Source of the DNA: a virus
Virus record (IMG/VR): IMGVR_UViG_3300042905_005483
Span: 1 to 64,000 of that record
Length of the DNA stretch: 64,000 nucleotides
Direction: 5' to 3' (one strand)
Positions 6,647 through 15,095 of the stretch are shown here, one piece after another (within the stretch, counting starts at the first letter, position 1; every line of letters starts with the position of its first letter). Below the pieces are notes generated by a model. The model was not told where the DNA came from and made no database searches. It saw only the letters and a program-made list of their open reading frames with translations. The translations under genes were made by a program, and so were the position numbers.

Positions 6647-9289
6647 TTAACCCGTGTGTTTAGCCGAGTGCAGCGCCGGTGCTGTTAGCAGCGTGTCACA
6701 CCACGACGAAGGAATCCATACACCGACAGTATTGTTAATAATTTCTTCCTTGATGAGCAAGTCGTTTTCTTGGAGCGCCTCAATAAATCCGACCCAGTTG
6801 ATCGGCGTACTGCGTAAGCTGAAAAAGTAATTGTCGACTGCCCGCCTGTTAATCCACCATGCGTTATGTTGTTTTATGAAGTAATTGCTGGGTTGTTGTC
6901 TTTTGAGCGGCTGCGGCACGACCTTGATTCGATTTTGGTTTATTGCGTGCCGCAGTTCTTGTTTCAACAATTCGTGTGTGTTTATCGAATTGTAAATAAT
7001 TCGGCGCGCAAATTCTAGATTGAATGTCTCGCCGTACGTTTTTTGTAGCCAGTCGCTTAGGTCGCCGAGTATAGCGGCTACGTAGTCATTTTGGCGATAA
7101 ACGTTAGCCCACCGATGCCGAAGCCTGTCTTGTAAATAATTCGGTAGTACGTACGCTAGCGCCGAACAGTCGGGGGCTGTTTCGGCCACGCCGGGCGCGA
7201 TGGTTTGCCAGCCGTAGCTTGTGGCTGAAATTGCGCATTGTTTTGTGGTGCGGATAATAACGGGCTGCAGATGATAGTGCGGAATAATCCGGCTAAACAC
7301 GCTATCGTGGAATACGTTTAAAACGCAGGCCGGCCAGTCGTGCTGGGCCAAAATGCGTTCGACAGTATTGCCCATCGAGTTCTTTTTGATATTAGTTGTC
7401 TGGGTGAGTCGGCAGTTAAGGGCGGCCGCTACCTTGGCTCCGGCGCTGAAATTTTCTGGCGTCAGGGCTAAAGCAATCGGGCTTCGCTTCAGGATCGGCG
7501 CGACCAGATTACCTATTACATGCGCAGCAGTTGCCCAGACAAACGCGTTTGAGTTTGACGCGGTAAGTAGCGGTTGTATCCCGGGGGCGAGAATATGGGG
7601 CTCCGGGAAATTGTCTGCATACGTTTGTCCGGGTAGAAGCTCGTGCCGCTGGATGTCACCGGCGGCTGTGATCTCGTAGCGCGCAAACCGGAACGAGTTC
7701 GTAAGCTCGTCCCAGCCAAGCTTGGCGCGAACAGACGCTATTTCCGGCGGATGCATTTGCATGGCTATAAGCAGGCTTTTTCGGTTCCAGCGCGTGTCGT
7801 AGACCAGCAACTTGCCGTTGTTGGCTAGAACGGTGGAGGCGTACTTAAACAGTCCCTGCCGGTCTACTAGTTCTGCCGCAACCGTAAAATCGAATGAAAA
7901 GCCTGCTCCAGAAACGCTGCCGACGTAAACCCGGCTGCCGTCATCCGCCTGCAGAACTTTTTTTATCCGCGGGCTGGCGTTTGAAATCTGAAACCCGTTG
8001 CCTGTCCACCACCCGGTTTCACGGGCGATTGGGACCCAGCGCTGTCGGACACTGATCTGCTGCGGCGGGCTGCTCTTTTTGGCGGCTAGCACAGCATCTA
8101 CAAAGCCATCCGAAAACGCGTGATCAAAAGACGTCAAAAACCCGCTGAGTTTGTCAGGCGAGATTACGAGCCGCTGGCAGAACGATTTTGCCGCCACTTC
8201 GGTCTGGTTGCGCAACGCATTTGCTAAGGCGCTCGGCCATGTCTCTGCGCCTAATAGTAGGTCGCGAAGCCGCCCGATCGCTTTTTCGTGAAAGTTGTAC
8301 TGGTCGCGCTGCCTGAAGTGAGTGCTGCTTACGGCTACATAGCCGCGGGCGTTACATGCGCGCCCAATGTTTTCTGGGGTGTAGGTAGGTGTGTAAAAAA
8401 TTCTTTTGGCGGGCGGCATGCCCTGCCAGCTATTTCCGTAGCTATTTGCTTCGGGGCCGGTGTAACTGCCTAACAGTGGAAGCAGTTCAAACTTGTTTTT
8501 TAGATGTGCGCATTGCGCACGAAGCACCCAGAGGATGTCGTCTGAAATGAATTGGTTGTCGCGAAATTTTTGGTTTGGTGGCAGGACGCTAGCCTGCAGA
8601 AAGAAGTAGCCCGCTTCGGGCTTTATTTTTTTGTAATGCGCAAGTGGTATGAATGTCTGTTTTGATTCAAGTCGCTCGTTGTATTGGAGCAGTAAAAATC
8701 CAGTTAGGCGTCCGGGCAAGTCATGAAAAGGAAATACAATACCGGACCCATCTTCGCGTAATCGAGCTGGTTTTGATCTTCCCAGCGTCGAACAAATCTT
8801 TGTAATCTGCGCATAATCAGCTACTCCTACAATCGTGTTAAAGTTGTCTCCGGCTTCACGGTGCACACCCCAGTCCCGAAGGCGGGTGGCTACAATGTCG
8901 TCCGCGTGGGACCACGTTTGCGCAAACGAGTCAGAAATGAACGTTTCTAGCGCGGTAAGCCGGGGGTAAAATTTCTCGTATTCTGTTACAGTCTGGTCGA
9001 TTTTGTCTTCAGATAGGCAACCTTGCTCGCTGAATTTTACGATGGTTTCTGGTAAACTTAAATTCCACACTGCTGCGCCAAAGGTGATAAAATCGCCGTG
9101 CGCTCGGCAGTTGGTACAATTTAGCCAAACGCCGTTTGTGGCGGCGTCTTCAAACAGGTGTAGTCCATTTTGCCGACAGATAGGACAATTGACCACGGCC
9201 GGGAACGCCGGGTGTTCCGGCGACACGGCCAGAGCCGTCAGCGCGGTTAAATGACTATTCGGGCGAATAACACAGGCAGGAAAACCCAT
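6647..9289 (-). CDS. Primase-like zinc-ribbon protein
   Basis: 880 aa from ATG 9289 (a GTG at 9295 is possible). Residues about 35-60 form a Cys4 zinc ribbon (CPIC...CTNC), like the DnaG/T7 gp4 template-recognition domain. At about 180-200 the stretch IVFPFHDLPGRLTGFLLL resembles the first motif of the DnaG catalytic core. I see no Walker A motif, so it is probably not a helicase. The long remainder is unrecognised. Its ATG overlaps that of the divergent 9288 gene in CATG. Primase activity is inferred; it may be a replication protein of another kind. Confidence 0.5.
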   Translation of the reverse strand: MGFPACVIRPNSHLTALTALAVSPEHPAFPAVVNCPICRQNGLHLFEDAATNGVWLNCTNCRAHGDFITFGAAVWNLSLPETIVKFSEQGCLSEDKIDQTVTEYEKFYPRLTALETFISDSFAQTWSHADDIVATRLRDWGVHREAGDNFNTIVGVADYAQITKICSTLGRSKPARLREDGSGIVFPFHDLPGRLTGFLLLQYNERLESKQTFIPLAHYKKIKPEAGYFFLQASVLPPNQKFRDNQFISDDILWVLRAQCAHLKNKFELLPLLGSYTGPEANSYGNSWQGMPPAKRIFYTPTYTPENIGRACNARGYVAVSSTHFRQRDQYNFHEKAIGRLRDLLLGAETWPSALANALRNQTEVAAKSFCQRLVISPDKLSGFLTSFDHAFSDGFVDAVLAAKKSSPPQQISVRQRWVPIARETGWWTGNGFQISNASPRIKKVLQADDGSRVYVGSVSGAGFSFDFTVAAELVDRQGLFKYASTVLANNGKLLVYDTRWNRKSLLIAMQMHPPEIASVRAKLGWDELTNSFRFARYEITAAGDIQRHELLPGQTYADNFPEPHILAPGIQPLLTASNSNAFVWATAAHVIGNLVAPILKRSPIALALTPENFSAGAKVAAALNCRLTQTTNIKKNSMGNTVERILAQHDWPACVLNVFHDSVFSRIIPHYHLQPVIIRTTKQCAISATSYGWQTIAPGVAETAPDCSALAYVLPNYLQDRLRHRWANVYRQNDYVAAILGDLSDWLQKTYGETFNLEFARRIIYNSINTHELLKQELRHAINQNRIKVVPQPLKRQQPSNYFIKQHNAWWINRRAVDNYFFSLRSTPINWVGFIEALQENDLLIKEEIINNTVGVWIPSSWCDTLLTAPALHSAKHTG

Positions 9290-10472
9290 GAGCACAATTC
9301 CGCTGGATCATGTTCACGACGTAAGTGGTCGGGAGACACATCGTTTAACGACTCTATTCGCGCCGCCCGATTTTGTAAAGAACGCCTCGGAAGCGCAGCG
9401 GGCCCCGAACAGCGAAATGCCGCGACACCTGTACGCCGACCCTCTTAACAAACTATATCCGTGCCATACAGCCGCAGCGACGTGGCTGTCTGCCGTGTAC
9501 TTTGCCGACAAAGCCGCCGAGTTTAAACCGGCTGACGCATCGGCTATCAGGACTAGGATACACGATTCCGCGCAATATTTCGGCATTCTTGGGCAGGTCT
9601 ACGCCGTAGAGAAGAAGGCAGCTGCGGACCAAACACGGGGCGTGGACGAGCTGAACGACGCTGATTTCGCCATTGTCTGGGTTGCCGAAAACGGCAGCAA
9701 AGACCGGCACTGGCCCCTTCGGAATGCACCGGAAGTGAAGTTTGCTGCCGCGCACTTTGAGAAGTTCCGCGACGAGTTTGTATTCACAGACCGACATGTG
9801 ATCGCCAACAAGATTCTCGAAAAGGCCGCGGCGTATAATGCCGACATTAACGAGCAGGTGCATATGCTGTCTCTGTCGGCTGGTTACGGCGCCTGTGCCG
9901 CCAAGGTAGCCGGCGAGATGCTGCGTGAGCGGGCGGCGCTTGTCCGTCGGAGCAACGCCGCTGCCGGGCAAGAACTGTCCAAGCTGGCGAGCGCTGTTGA
10001 CGCCAATCCGGACGCCGCGAGAACTCAGGATATGCGGCTCAAGATTGCGGCAGCGGTTGACGCGTTCGACCGCGAGAACAAGCTTGAGCGCCTCTACGGC
10101 TCCGGCGGGCTTGAGCGTCCGGAAGAAATTCTTTTTGCCGTGACGGAAAAAGCCGCCCGCGACTTTATGTCAAATAACGTCGAAACGACAACGGGCAATG
10201 TGTACGCCATCGACGACCTCGAAAAGCTTGCTGTTGAAGAAGTGCGCAACTGGCTCGGTGACGACTTCGCCGACGCTGTCTCGTCCGGCGGTGTTTACAT
10301 GGACCGCGATAAGATTGCGGCCATTGTGCCGACGCTTGACCGCGGTATGGCCGGCATGCTGGATCGCCTCATGCAGGAAAAGAAGATCGCCGCGGTTGTG
10401 CAGACCAAAGCCGCCAGCGACATGCTTCCGCTGGAAAAACTTTACGAGCTCGCGCAGGCTGACAACGCCTGA
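9288..10472 (+). CDS. Hypothetical protein, possibly virion-associated
   Basis: 394 aa on the plus strand, ATG 9288 with SD CAGGAAAA. Composition is alanine-rich and helical after residue 160. The N-terminal part (MPRHLYADPLNKLYPCHTAAATWLSA) looks conserved but I cannot name the family. Transcription ends at a strong UUCG-loop terminator (10504). Its ATG shares bases with that of the divergent primase-like gene, so promoters for both must sit inside the opposite gene. A structural or internal head protein is only a guess. Confidence 0.75.
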   Translation: MSTIPLDHVHDVSGRETHRLTTLFAPPDFVKNASEAQRAPNSEMPRHLYADPLNKLYPCHTAAATWLSAVYFADKAAEFKPADASAIRTRIHDSAQYFGILGQVYAVEKKAAADQTRGVDELNDADFAIVWVAENGSKDRHWPLRNAPEVKFAAAHFEKFRDEFVFTDRHVIANKILEKAAAYNADINEQVHMLSLSAGYGACAAKVAGEMLRERAALVRRSNAAAGQELSKLASAVDANPDAARTQDMRLKIAAAVDAFDRENKLERLYGSGGLERPEEILFAVTEKAARDFMSNNVETTTGNVYAIDDLEKLAVEEVRNWLGDDFADAVSSGGVYMDRDKIAAIVPTLDRGMAGMLDRLMQEKKIAAVVQTKAASDMLPLEKLYELAQADNA

Positions 10473-10493
10473 CGCACTGATGTCCCAGCCGGG

Positions 10494-10751
10494 TCATCCC
10501 TTGCGCCTCGCCTTCGGGCGGGGCGTTTTTTTAGGTTTGTCGTGTATTCTTTCGACGACACTCGACAGCGGCGCGAGAATTTGACAGAGAATTTTTAACT
10601 CTTCGTTCGTCAGCCGATCAGCTTCTGCTGACGTCAAGTCCCTGTCGAGTTTTTCTATCGCCGCCCACACCATCTCAAAAAGGTACGTCCGCGTCTTCTT
10701 GTTCGCGGCGTCTGTGATTTTCTTGTTGGTTTTTGGAAACTTCTTCGCCAA
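10494..10751 (-). CDS. Small basic hypothetical protein (TTG start)
   Basis: 85 aa with lysine-rich ends (MAKKFPKTNKK; KPKKTPRPKARRKG) and a helical core. Starts at TTG 10751 inside the upstream gene, with a weak GAG SD. Its last codons overlap the plus-strand terminator of the convergent 9288 gene. Nucleic-acid binding is possible from charge only. Confidence 0.55.
   Translation of the reverse strand: MAKKFPKTNKKITDAANKKTRTYLFEMVWAAIEKLDRDLTSAEADRLTNEELKILCQILAPLSSVVERIHDKPKKTPRPKARRKG
10504..10532 (+). terminator. Rho-independent terminator of the 9288 gene
   Basis: Nine-bp stem CGCCTCGCC / GGCGGGGCG (one G-U pair) around a TTCG tetraloop, followed by seven T. Textbook intrinsic terminator, 32 nt after the plus-strand stop; it lies within the 3' end of the convergent gene. 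Confidence 0.9.
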
Positions 10752-10965
10752 AAATTCTCAACCATAACCGCGACAACAAGGTTGGCGGCTGTGGTTGCTC
10801 CTGTAAGTGTGTAGCTAGTTCTGCCGGGTTTACGTTTTGTGAGCTGATTCCGCTCTCTTGCCGGCACTGCTCTAGATACTCTAAATACGCTGCGTAGTGG
10901 TCTTGCTCTGTGTAACTCTCATACGGCGGGTATGGATTGTCGATCATCCGATCGTTCCAGCCCAT
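10675..10965 (-). CDS. Small hypothetical protein
   Basis: 96 aa from ATG 10965 (MGWNDRMIDNPYPPYESY), 9 nt after a GGAG SD; the frame to TTG 10980 would remove that SD. Aromatic/acidic N-terminus, then helix with PQPPTLLSRLWLRIFG, possibly an amphipathic or membrane-contacting segment. Overlaps csrA by 47 nt and the following gene by 77 nt. Confidence 0.65.
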   Translation of the reverse strand: MGWNDRMIDNPYPPYESYTEQDHYAAYLEYLEQCRQESGISSQNVNPAELATHLQEQPQPPTLLSRLWLRIFGEEVSKNQQENHRRREQEDADVPF

Positions 10966-11137
10966 TTTCTTTTTCTCCAAGTTTAATGAGTTCTTTTCGC
11001 AGTATGTTGACGGTAGCCGGCGCCGTGATGCCGAGCCGCACGCGATCTTGCGTTAGCTCCATCACCTTTAACACGATGGCGTCGGGGCCGCTTCCGATGA
11101 TGATTTCTTCATTCTTTTTGCGCGCCAGCACCAACAT
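10919..11137 (-). CDS. csrA: CsrA/RsmA-type carbon storage regulator
   Basis: 72 aa, a full CsrA: MLVLARKKNEEIIIG, then LKVMELTQDRVRLGITAP, then VNILRKELI. CsrA is a beta-stranded homodimer that binds GGA in RNA hairpin loops and usually blocks ribosome access. RNA-contact positions L4, R6 and the C-terminal arginine (R47 here, R44 in E. coli) are present. The C-terminal tail (residues 54-72) is longer and more charged than usual. The leader lacks a GGA hairpin, so self-repression of the known type is not evident. Candidate targets inside this phage are the hairpins at 30369, 52162, 61027 and 61651. Identification is firm; the target set is inferred. Confidence 0.93.
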   Translation of the reverse strand: MLVLARKKNEEIIIGSGPDAIVLKVMELTQDRVRLGITAPATVNILRKELIKLGEKENGLERSDDRQSIPAV

Positions 11138-11145
11138 AAATGAGC

Positions 11146-11823
11146 CTATTTTCTTGTGGTCATTTGCCGGAGAAGCGTGACCATTTCTTCTGTTTTGCCG
11201 TTTTGCAGTTTTAGCGCGGCAAACTGATCGGCCAGTCGCTTTGTCCGGTTAATGATTGTTTGATTGATGTCTTCTTTCTTGCCCTCTTCGAGATCGTACA
11301 CCGCGTTAAACATTGCGGGGTCGTCCGAAAAATCCTCCATGTTTGGGGAAACGCGCCCCATGCGAAGCGCAATACGTAAAATATCTGGCGGATTCATCAG
11401 CCCTTCAGAATCTAGCACCGCGCCAATGTACGCCCGAATCTCGTCGTTAAAAGGTTCCAGTTCGTTGTCTTCGGGCGGGTAGATAATCATCGCCTCTGTG
11501 ATACCCCACGCTACCTCTTCGGCGTCGGCTGGGTCCCACATGTCGGGGCGGTAGTCATCCCCCGACAGCACATTGCAGAACGTAATAAAGTCCGGCAAGC
11601 TGCGATAAAATTTGTCGGTGGTGAGCATCTGCACCGCGACCATGAGCTTGTCCAGCGACCCCTGTGGCAAGTCGACGTCAAACTCCTGCTCTATTTCAAG
11701 GGTAGCAGTAGTCGGGTCCCAGTCAAGCGCCTCAGTGCCAAAGGCGTCCAAATAGGCCGCTAGCAGCACAGAAGCAAAGGTTTCAGGACTCCGCCACATT
11801 TCCTGCATCGGGTTTTTCGACAT
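11146..11823 (-). CDS. Hypothetical protein
   Basis: 225 aa, acidic, helical, no recognised domain. ATG 11823 has SD AAGGA. The gene ends 8 nt before csrA and overlaps the upstream 169-aa gene by 41 nt, so it may form an operon with csrA (12292 to 10494). Confidence 0.7.
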   Translation of the reverse strand: MSKNPMQEMWRSPETFASVLLAAYLDAFGTEALDWDPTTATLEIEQEFDVDLPQGSLDKLMVAVQMLTTDKFYRSLPDFITFCNVLSGDDYRPDMWDPADAEEVAWGITEAMIIYPPEDNELEPFNDEIRAYIGAVLDSEGLMNPPDILRIALRMGRVSPNMEDFSDDPAMFNAVYDLEEGKKEDINQTIINRTKRLADQFAALKLQNGKTEEMVTLLRQMTTRK

Positions 11824-12292
11824 GCAAACCGTTCCTTTTTTCGATGTTCAACCGGGCGCGCTTGGTGAGCTCGTTTAAATTGTACCCGATTGTTTCCATT
11901 GGTACGCCCTTTGGCGAGACGCCCATGTCGCCTGTTTCGAGGTCGAGAAACCCGAAATTCTTAGTCCACGTGCAATAGCGTTCGTCGGCAAAAACTAGCT
12001 GGTTTAAACAACTGTCGCAACCGGCGCCGAACGGGCCGCGATACATCTCGGTCAGGATGAGGGTGCGTTGCGCGGCTTGCAGAAACGGCAGCTTCTCTAA
12101 AAGGTCGGCAAGCAGCAGAAACATGAAGTCGGTGCTGTTTAATTCGTCGGCGTCGCTTGGCATGTTTTTACCGAGTACGCCGGTGAAAAGAGCCCGTGTT
12201 TGTAGCTTGCTCAAACATAACGCCGGTGTTACCATACCAAGCGCAAGTGGTTGTTTTTCCTTTTTTTCGGAGACCGTTTCCATGGCTTCCAT
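11783..12292 (-). CDS. Hypothetical Cys-containing protein
   Basis: 169 aa from ATG 12292 (MEAMETVSEKKEKQPL), SD AAGGA 8 nt upstream. The frame is open further to 12502, but that part is the antisense of the plus-strand 12282 gene. Middle section has GAGCDSCLNQLVF (C-x2-C) and a later cysteine, perhaps metal-binding. Divergent from, and overlapping by 11 nt, the plus-strand gene. Confidence 0.65.
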   Translation of the reverse strand: MEAMETVSEKKEKQPLALGMVTPALCLSKLQTRALFTGVLGKNMPSDADELNSTDFMFLLLADLLEKLPFLQAAQRTLILTEMYRGPFGAGCDSCLNQLVFADERYCTWTKNFGFLDLETGDMGVSPKGVPMETIGYNLNELTKRARLNIEKRNGLHVEKPDAGNVAES

Positions 12293-12560
12293 TGTTGATT
12301 CCTTATCGGTGTTATCAAATACCCGCGGCGAGTTTGTTGCCGAAGGTCGCAGTATAGAGGAACTTCTGTCGCCCGACACTGCCAATCTAGTCCTGAAAGA
12401 AGCCGCGTCAAAAGGACTGCACCGGCCGGGTGTTTCTAACGCCGGCGGTCCGTACCCGGTTGACGCCGACGGAAAGACCGACGACGAGCTGCTGATGGGC
12501 AAGCGCGGCCCGGTCGCGGGTTATCGACGAGACTTCACAGTCTTAGCGTCGATTACTTGA
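12282..12560 (+). CDS. Small hypothetical protein on plus strand
   Basis: 92 aa from ATG 12282, SD GGAG 9 nt upstream (MASIVDSLSVLSNTRGEF). The product looks like a folded or linker protein with ASKGLHRPGVSNAGGPYPVDADGKTDDELL; no family recognised. Its start overlaps that of the minus-strand 12292 gene and its 3' end overlaps the convergent 13038 gene by 8 nt. Coding is judged from SD and composition. Confidence 0.6.
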   Translation: MASIVDSLSVLSNTRGEFVAEGRSIEELLSPDTANLVLKEAASKGLHRPGVSNAGGPYPVDADGKTDDELLMGKRGPVAGYRRDFTVLASIT

Positions 12561-13038
12561 CGTCTTCTGATTGGTCTTCTCCGTACTTTGTCGTCCACGC
12601 TAATCGGGCGGCGTAGAATTGCGCTACGCCGTCCGATATGTTTTCAAAGCGCTCGACGATGTTTGGGATAATCATCGTTTTGAAGACAGTCATAATAGTT
12701 TTCTGCAGTTCCGCGATAGCCGTGGCTGTATATCGCGCCGCTTTTGCTTTAGCTACTGCTTCTTGCACTTCGGGCGATGCGTCGAGGATGAGTTGCAGAA
12801 ATCGGGGGTTGAGGAACTGAATATCGGGGCCGTACTTATTTACGAGCTCGATGTTAATTGGCACGCTCCAGATCGGCGGGCCGGACCAGACGTCGCCGCG
12901 TTTTAAGCCGGGCGCCGGAAACCGAATTTTTGACAAGTCCCAACCGAAGGCGGCCATGTCATCATTTGGTTCCGGCATCGAATACGCGGTTTTCGGGGTC
13001 GGTTGTACCTGCAACGTTTTGTCAATTTTTTTGGCCAT
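12553..13038 (-). CDS. Hypothetical protein
   Basis: 161 aa; the N-terminal half is rich in proline and aromatic residues (RFPAPGLKRGDVWSGPPIW), the C-terminal half is helical. No recognised family. The short leader from the 13092-13121 hairpin contains no classical SD, so translation may be weak. Confidence 0.65.
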   Translation of the reverse strand: MAKKIDKTLQVQPTPKTAYSMPEPNDDMAAFGWDLSKIRFPAPGLKRGDVWSGPPIWSVPINIELVNKYGPDIQFLNPRFLQLILDASPEVQEAVAKAKAARYTATAIAELQKTIMTVFKTMIIPNIVERFENISDGVAQFYAARLAWTTKYGEDQSEDVK

Positions 13039-13091
13039 AAGTTGTAATAGCTAAGGGAAAGTGGCAATAGCAAAATTTAGCACGACTACGA

Positions 13092-13121
13092 GTCGAAACA
13101 ATCTGCGTAGATTGTTACGAC
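13092..13121 (-). terminator. Strong hairpin between two minus-strand genes
   Basis: Perfect 8-bp stem AACAATCT/AGATTGTT with a 4-nt loop, extended by GTCG/CGAC after one mismatch. Located 19 nt after the stop of the 13140 gene. There is only a short T stretch, so it may be a terminator or an RNA-processing hairpin. Confidence 0.5.
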
Positions 13122-13139
13122 TGCATAGCCGTGCATGTT

Positions 13140-13586
13140 TTACCACGAATCGTGGCTAGGTCCGTCATCATCGAACGTGTCGATGTCATCGTCATAAGTG
13201 TAGTCCCTAATGCCCGCAGTGCAGGCGACATATGCGTCACGTTGGACGCGCTGTTCGATGTCGTCAGGTGGGTCCTGAAAACCATCGTAGTCTTCGTTGT
13301 TGCGGAGGTGCGCCGCAACAATCTCAAAGAAATCAGTGGCGGCAAACCCGCGCATTTTTGGAAGCGTCCGTTCCATGATCTTGGTGTACCACAATCCGAC
13401 GCGATGCCAGAACTTGTCTGGAAACGCCGCGTCGTATTTAGCCATGACGCGGTCCACCAGCGTCTGACTCGTCTTCGGTACACCCCGCTTCTGCCGATGT
13501 CGCAGATGGTGTTTGATACGCGCCTTGACGTGTTCTACCACGTCTTCAGATACGACAAAATCCCTTATAGTCGCAGTTGCAGCCAT
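13140..13586 (-). CDS. Hypothetical protein
   Basis: 148 aa from ATG 13586 (SD GGAG); the longer frame to 13631 lacks an SD. Basic helical N-terminal part (VKARIKHHLRHRQKRG) and an acidic Asp/Tyr-rich C-terminus. No family recognised. It has its own CTAAAT-N17-CATATT promoter, shared with the MoxR and 57974 genes, so it is probably an early or middle gene set within the fibre and late region. Confidence 0.65.
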   Translation of the reverse strand: MAATATIRDFVVSEDVVEHVKARIKHHLRHRQKRGVPKTSQTLVDRVMAKYDAAFPDKFWHRVGLWYTKIMERTLPKMRGFAATDFFEIVAAHLRNNEDYDGFQDPPDDIEQRVQRDAYVACTAGIRDYTYDDDIDTFDDDGPSHDSW

Positions 13587-13633
13587 TTCGCGTCTCCAGA
13601 GTGACCCGCTGATAATGAGATAGCGGGGCATCT

Positions 13634-13662
13634 AATATGCCGCGAAATTGCGAAAAATTTAG
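13634..13662 (-). promoter_or_regulatory. CTAAAT-N17-CATATT promoter, copy P1
   Basis: -35-like CTAAAT (13657-13662), 17-nt spacer TTTTCGCAATTTCGCGG, -10-like CATATT (13634-13639). The predicted leader to ATG 13586 is about 40 nt. Spacer positions GC, ATTT and G-y-G agree with P2 and P3. Confidence 0.65.
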
Positions 13663-13675
13663 CGCGTCTTTTCCC

Positions 13676-13981
13676 CTAAAATGTGACTTGCGCGGTCTGA
13701 TTGCCGGCGGTCGTGTACACGATCCGAATTTTTTGCGTGTTGAAGAGTTTTTTAAGCTCAGCGCGCTTTTCTGTGCTCAGCCCCGCGAGACACGCCTTTA
13801 TTCGCGCGATCTCGGCGCGTCGTCGTTCTTGCCGTTTTTGTGAGCAGCTGCTGCAACCGCCAGTAGCGTTTGTTAAAAAAATGTCTTTTTTGCCGAACAA
13901 GCACGGAATAGTGTTTGTAAACGCCGTGTCGTTCAGCATTGAAAAGATTAGGCTGTCTTCAATAACAACAAGGTCGCGCAT
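13676..13981 (-). CDS. Hypothetical protein
   Basis: 101 aa from ATG 13981, 2 nt after the TAA of the FN3 gene, so translation is probably coupled. Contains GGCSSCSQKRQERRR (C-x2-C next to a basic helix) at about residues 42-56. No family recognised. Last gene of the leftward fibre operon. Confidence 0.6.
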   Translation of the reverse strand: MRDLVVIEDSLIFSMLNDTAFTNTIPCLFGKKDIFLTNATGGCSSCSQKRQERRRAEIARIKACLAGLSTEKRAELKKLFNTQKIRIVYTTAGNQTAQVTF

Positions 13982-13983
13982 GG

Positions 13984-14811
13984 TTATGGTGCCGGTTGAA
14001 CTGGGGTGACAGCGTTGCTTGTTGTTACAAACGGCCCGGGGCCAATGATGTTTACAGCAGCAACACGAAATTTGTAACCAACGCCGTTTGTCAAACCGGT
14101 AACAATGCGGTTTGTTGCAACCGAAGCCGCGGACGACACGGTTATCCAGTTGGGAGTGCCGGTCGCCAGCGTTCTTTGCACAAGATAATTTGTTATCGGT
14201 GCGCCGCCGTTGTTTGTCGGCGCTGCCCAGCCTAAAGTCACTCGCGCGTTCCCGACGGTGGTCACGAGACCTGTCGGGGCGGCTGGAGCAACCGGCGGTG
14301 TGCCAAACCACATGGCGCCACCCGGCAGTAAATCGTCCATCGTGTCCAGTGTCTGCTTAAGCCGCTGGACATCTTCTGTCACGTCTTGGACAAACCCCTT
14401 TACCTCCGCACGCGACCGCAGCAGAACGTCTACATAGTTCAACCGGAACCAAGCCGGCCGGGAGTTCGCAATGGGTTCGTCTTCAGGGTACTCCTCTAGG
14501 TCGACCGGCGAGCACACATGATCAAAGCTTCCTACGCGTTCTTCATCGCCGGGTTTCAGCGGCAGCAACTGGTACGCGAACACTTTGGGCGACATTAACG
14601 TTGCGCTGTCGGCTGTAATGCGCACGCGAATACCGTCTGTCGAGTGGTAGTTGTAGCGGCTGACCTCCCACACTAAATGGATATTGCGTCCGCTGTCCGG
14701 AGCTGGCGGCGGCGGTGGCAACTCCGGCGAATAAAAGTTCAAGGTCAGCGCGCCATCGAGCTGAATTGCGCCGGGGTAATCTTGATTGTTGCAGCAGTTT
14801 TCTGTAGTCAT
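13984..14811 (-). CDS. FN3-domain virion protein
   Basis: 275 aa. Residues about 175-275 form one fibronectin type III domain (APAAPTGLVTTVGNARVTLGW ... ITNYLVQRT ... GLTNGVGYKFRVAAVN). The N-terminal part has a PPPPP linker (about residue 35) and a beta-rich region. FN3 and Ig-like domains decorate phage tails and capsids and are thought to bind cell-surface glycans weakly. Starts 6 nt after the upstream Ig-like gene; the ORF extension to 14985 is antisense of nothing but lacks an SD and is rejected. Confidence 0.8.
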   Translation of the reverse strand: MTTENCCNNQDYPGAIQLDGALTLNFYSPELPPPPPAPDSGRNIHLVWEVSRYNYHSTDGIRVRITADSATLMSPKVFAYQLLPLKPGDEERVGSFDHVCSPVDLEEYPEDEPIANSRPAWFRLNYVDVLLRSRAEVKGFVQDVTEDVQRLKQTLDTMDDLLPGGAMWFGTPPVAPAAPTGLVTTVGNARVTLGWAAPTNNGGAPITNYLVQRTLATGTPNWITVSSAASVATNRIVTGLTNGVGYKFRVAAVNIIGPGPFVTTSNAVTPVQPAP

Positions 14812-14816
14812 GTTTA

Positions 14817-15095
14817 TTACGTCAGTGGTTGTATAACGCCGGTAATGTTTACGGGTCCCGGAACACTTGAACGCACGTAGCCGAGCGCGAGCCCTTCTGC
14901 GTTCGTCGGCCCGGGTTGTTGAATTGTGACGTCTCCGCGATCGGCCGTGAGCACCACTGTTCGACCAGCGACGGGGCGGTGACAATCGTCGCGGAGGCGT
15001 ACAGTCACAACGCCGGCGTCATCCCCGTCGGCGCGGACCTGCGGTTTAGTTCCGTAAAGCAATTTTGATGTGTTGGGGCTGGCTTTAAGGCTCAT
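14817..15095 (-). CDS. Single Ig-like (Big_1-type) domain protein
   Basis: 92 aa, one invasin/intimin-type immunoglobulin fold: VTVRLRDDCHRPVAGRTVVLT, then TNAEGLALGYVRSS, then NITGVI. Likely a surface decoration for fibre or tail. ATG overlaps the upstream stop (ATGA). Confidence 0.7.
   Translation of the reverse strand: MSLKASPNTSKLLYGTKPQVRADGDDAGVVTVRLRDDCHRPVAGRTVVLTADRGDVTIQQPGPTNAEGLALGYVRSSVPGPVNITGVIQPLT

Noticed and set aside
13053-13080. Partial CTAAAT promoter upstream of 13038
   Set aside because: CTAAAT and a GC-ATT-like spacer are present, but no CATATT 17 nt downstream, so it does not fit P1-P3.
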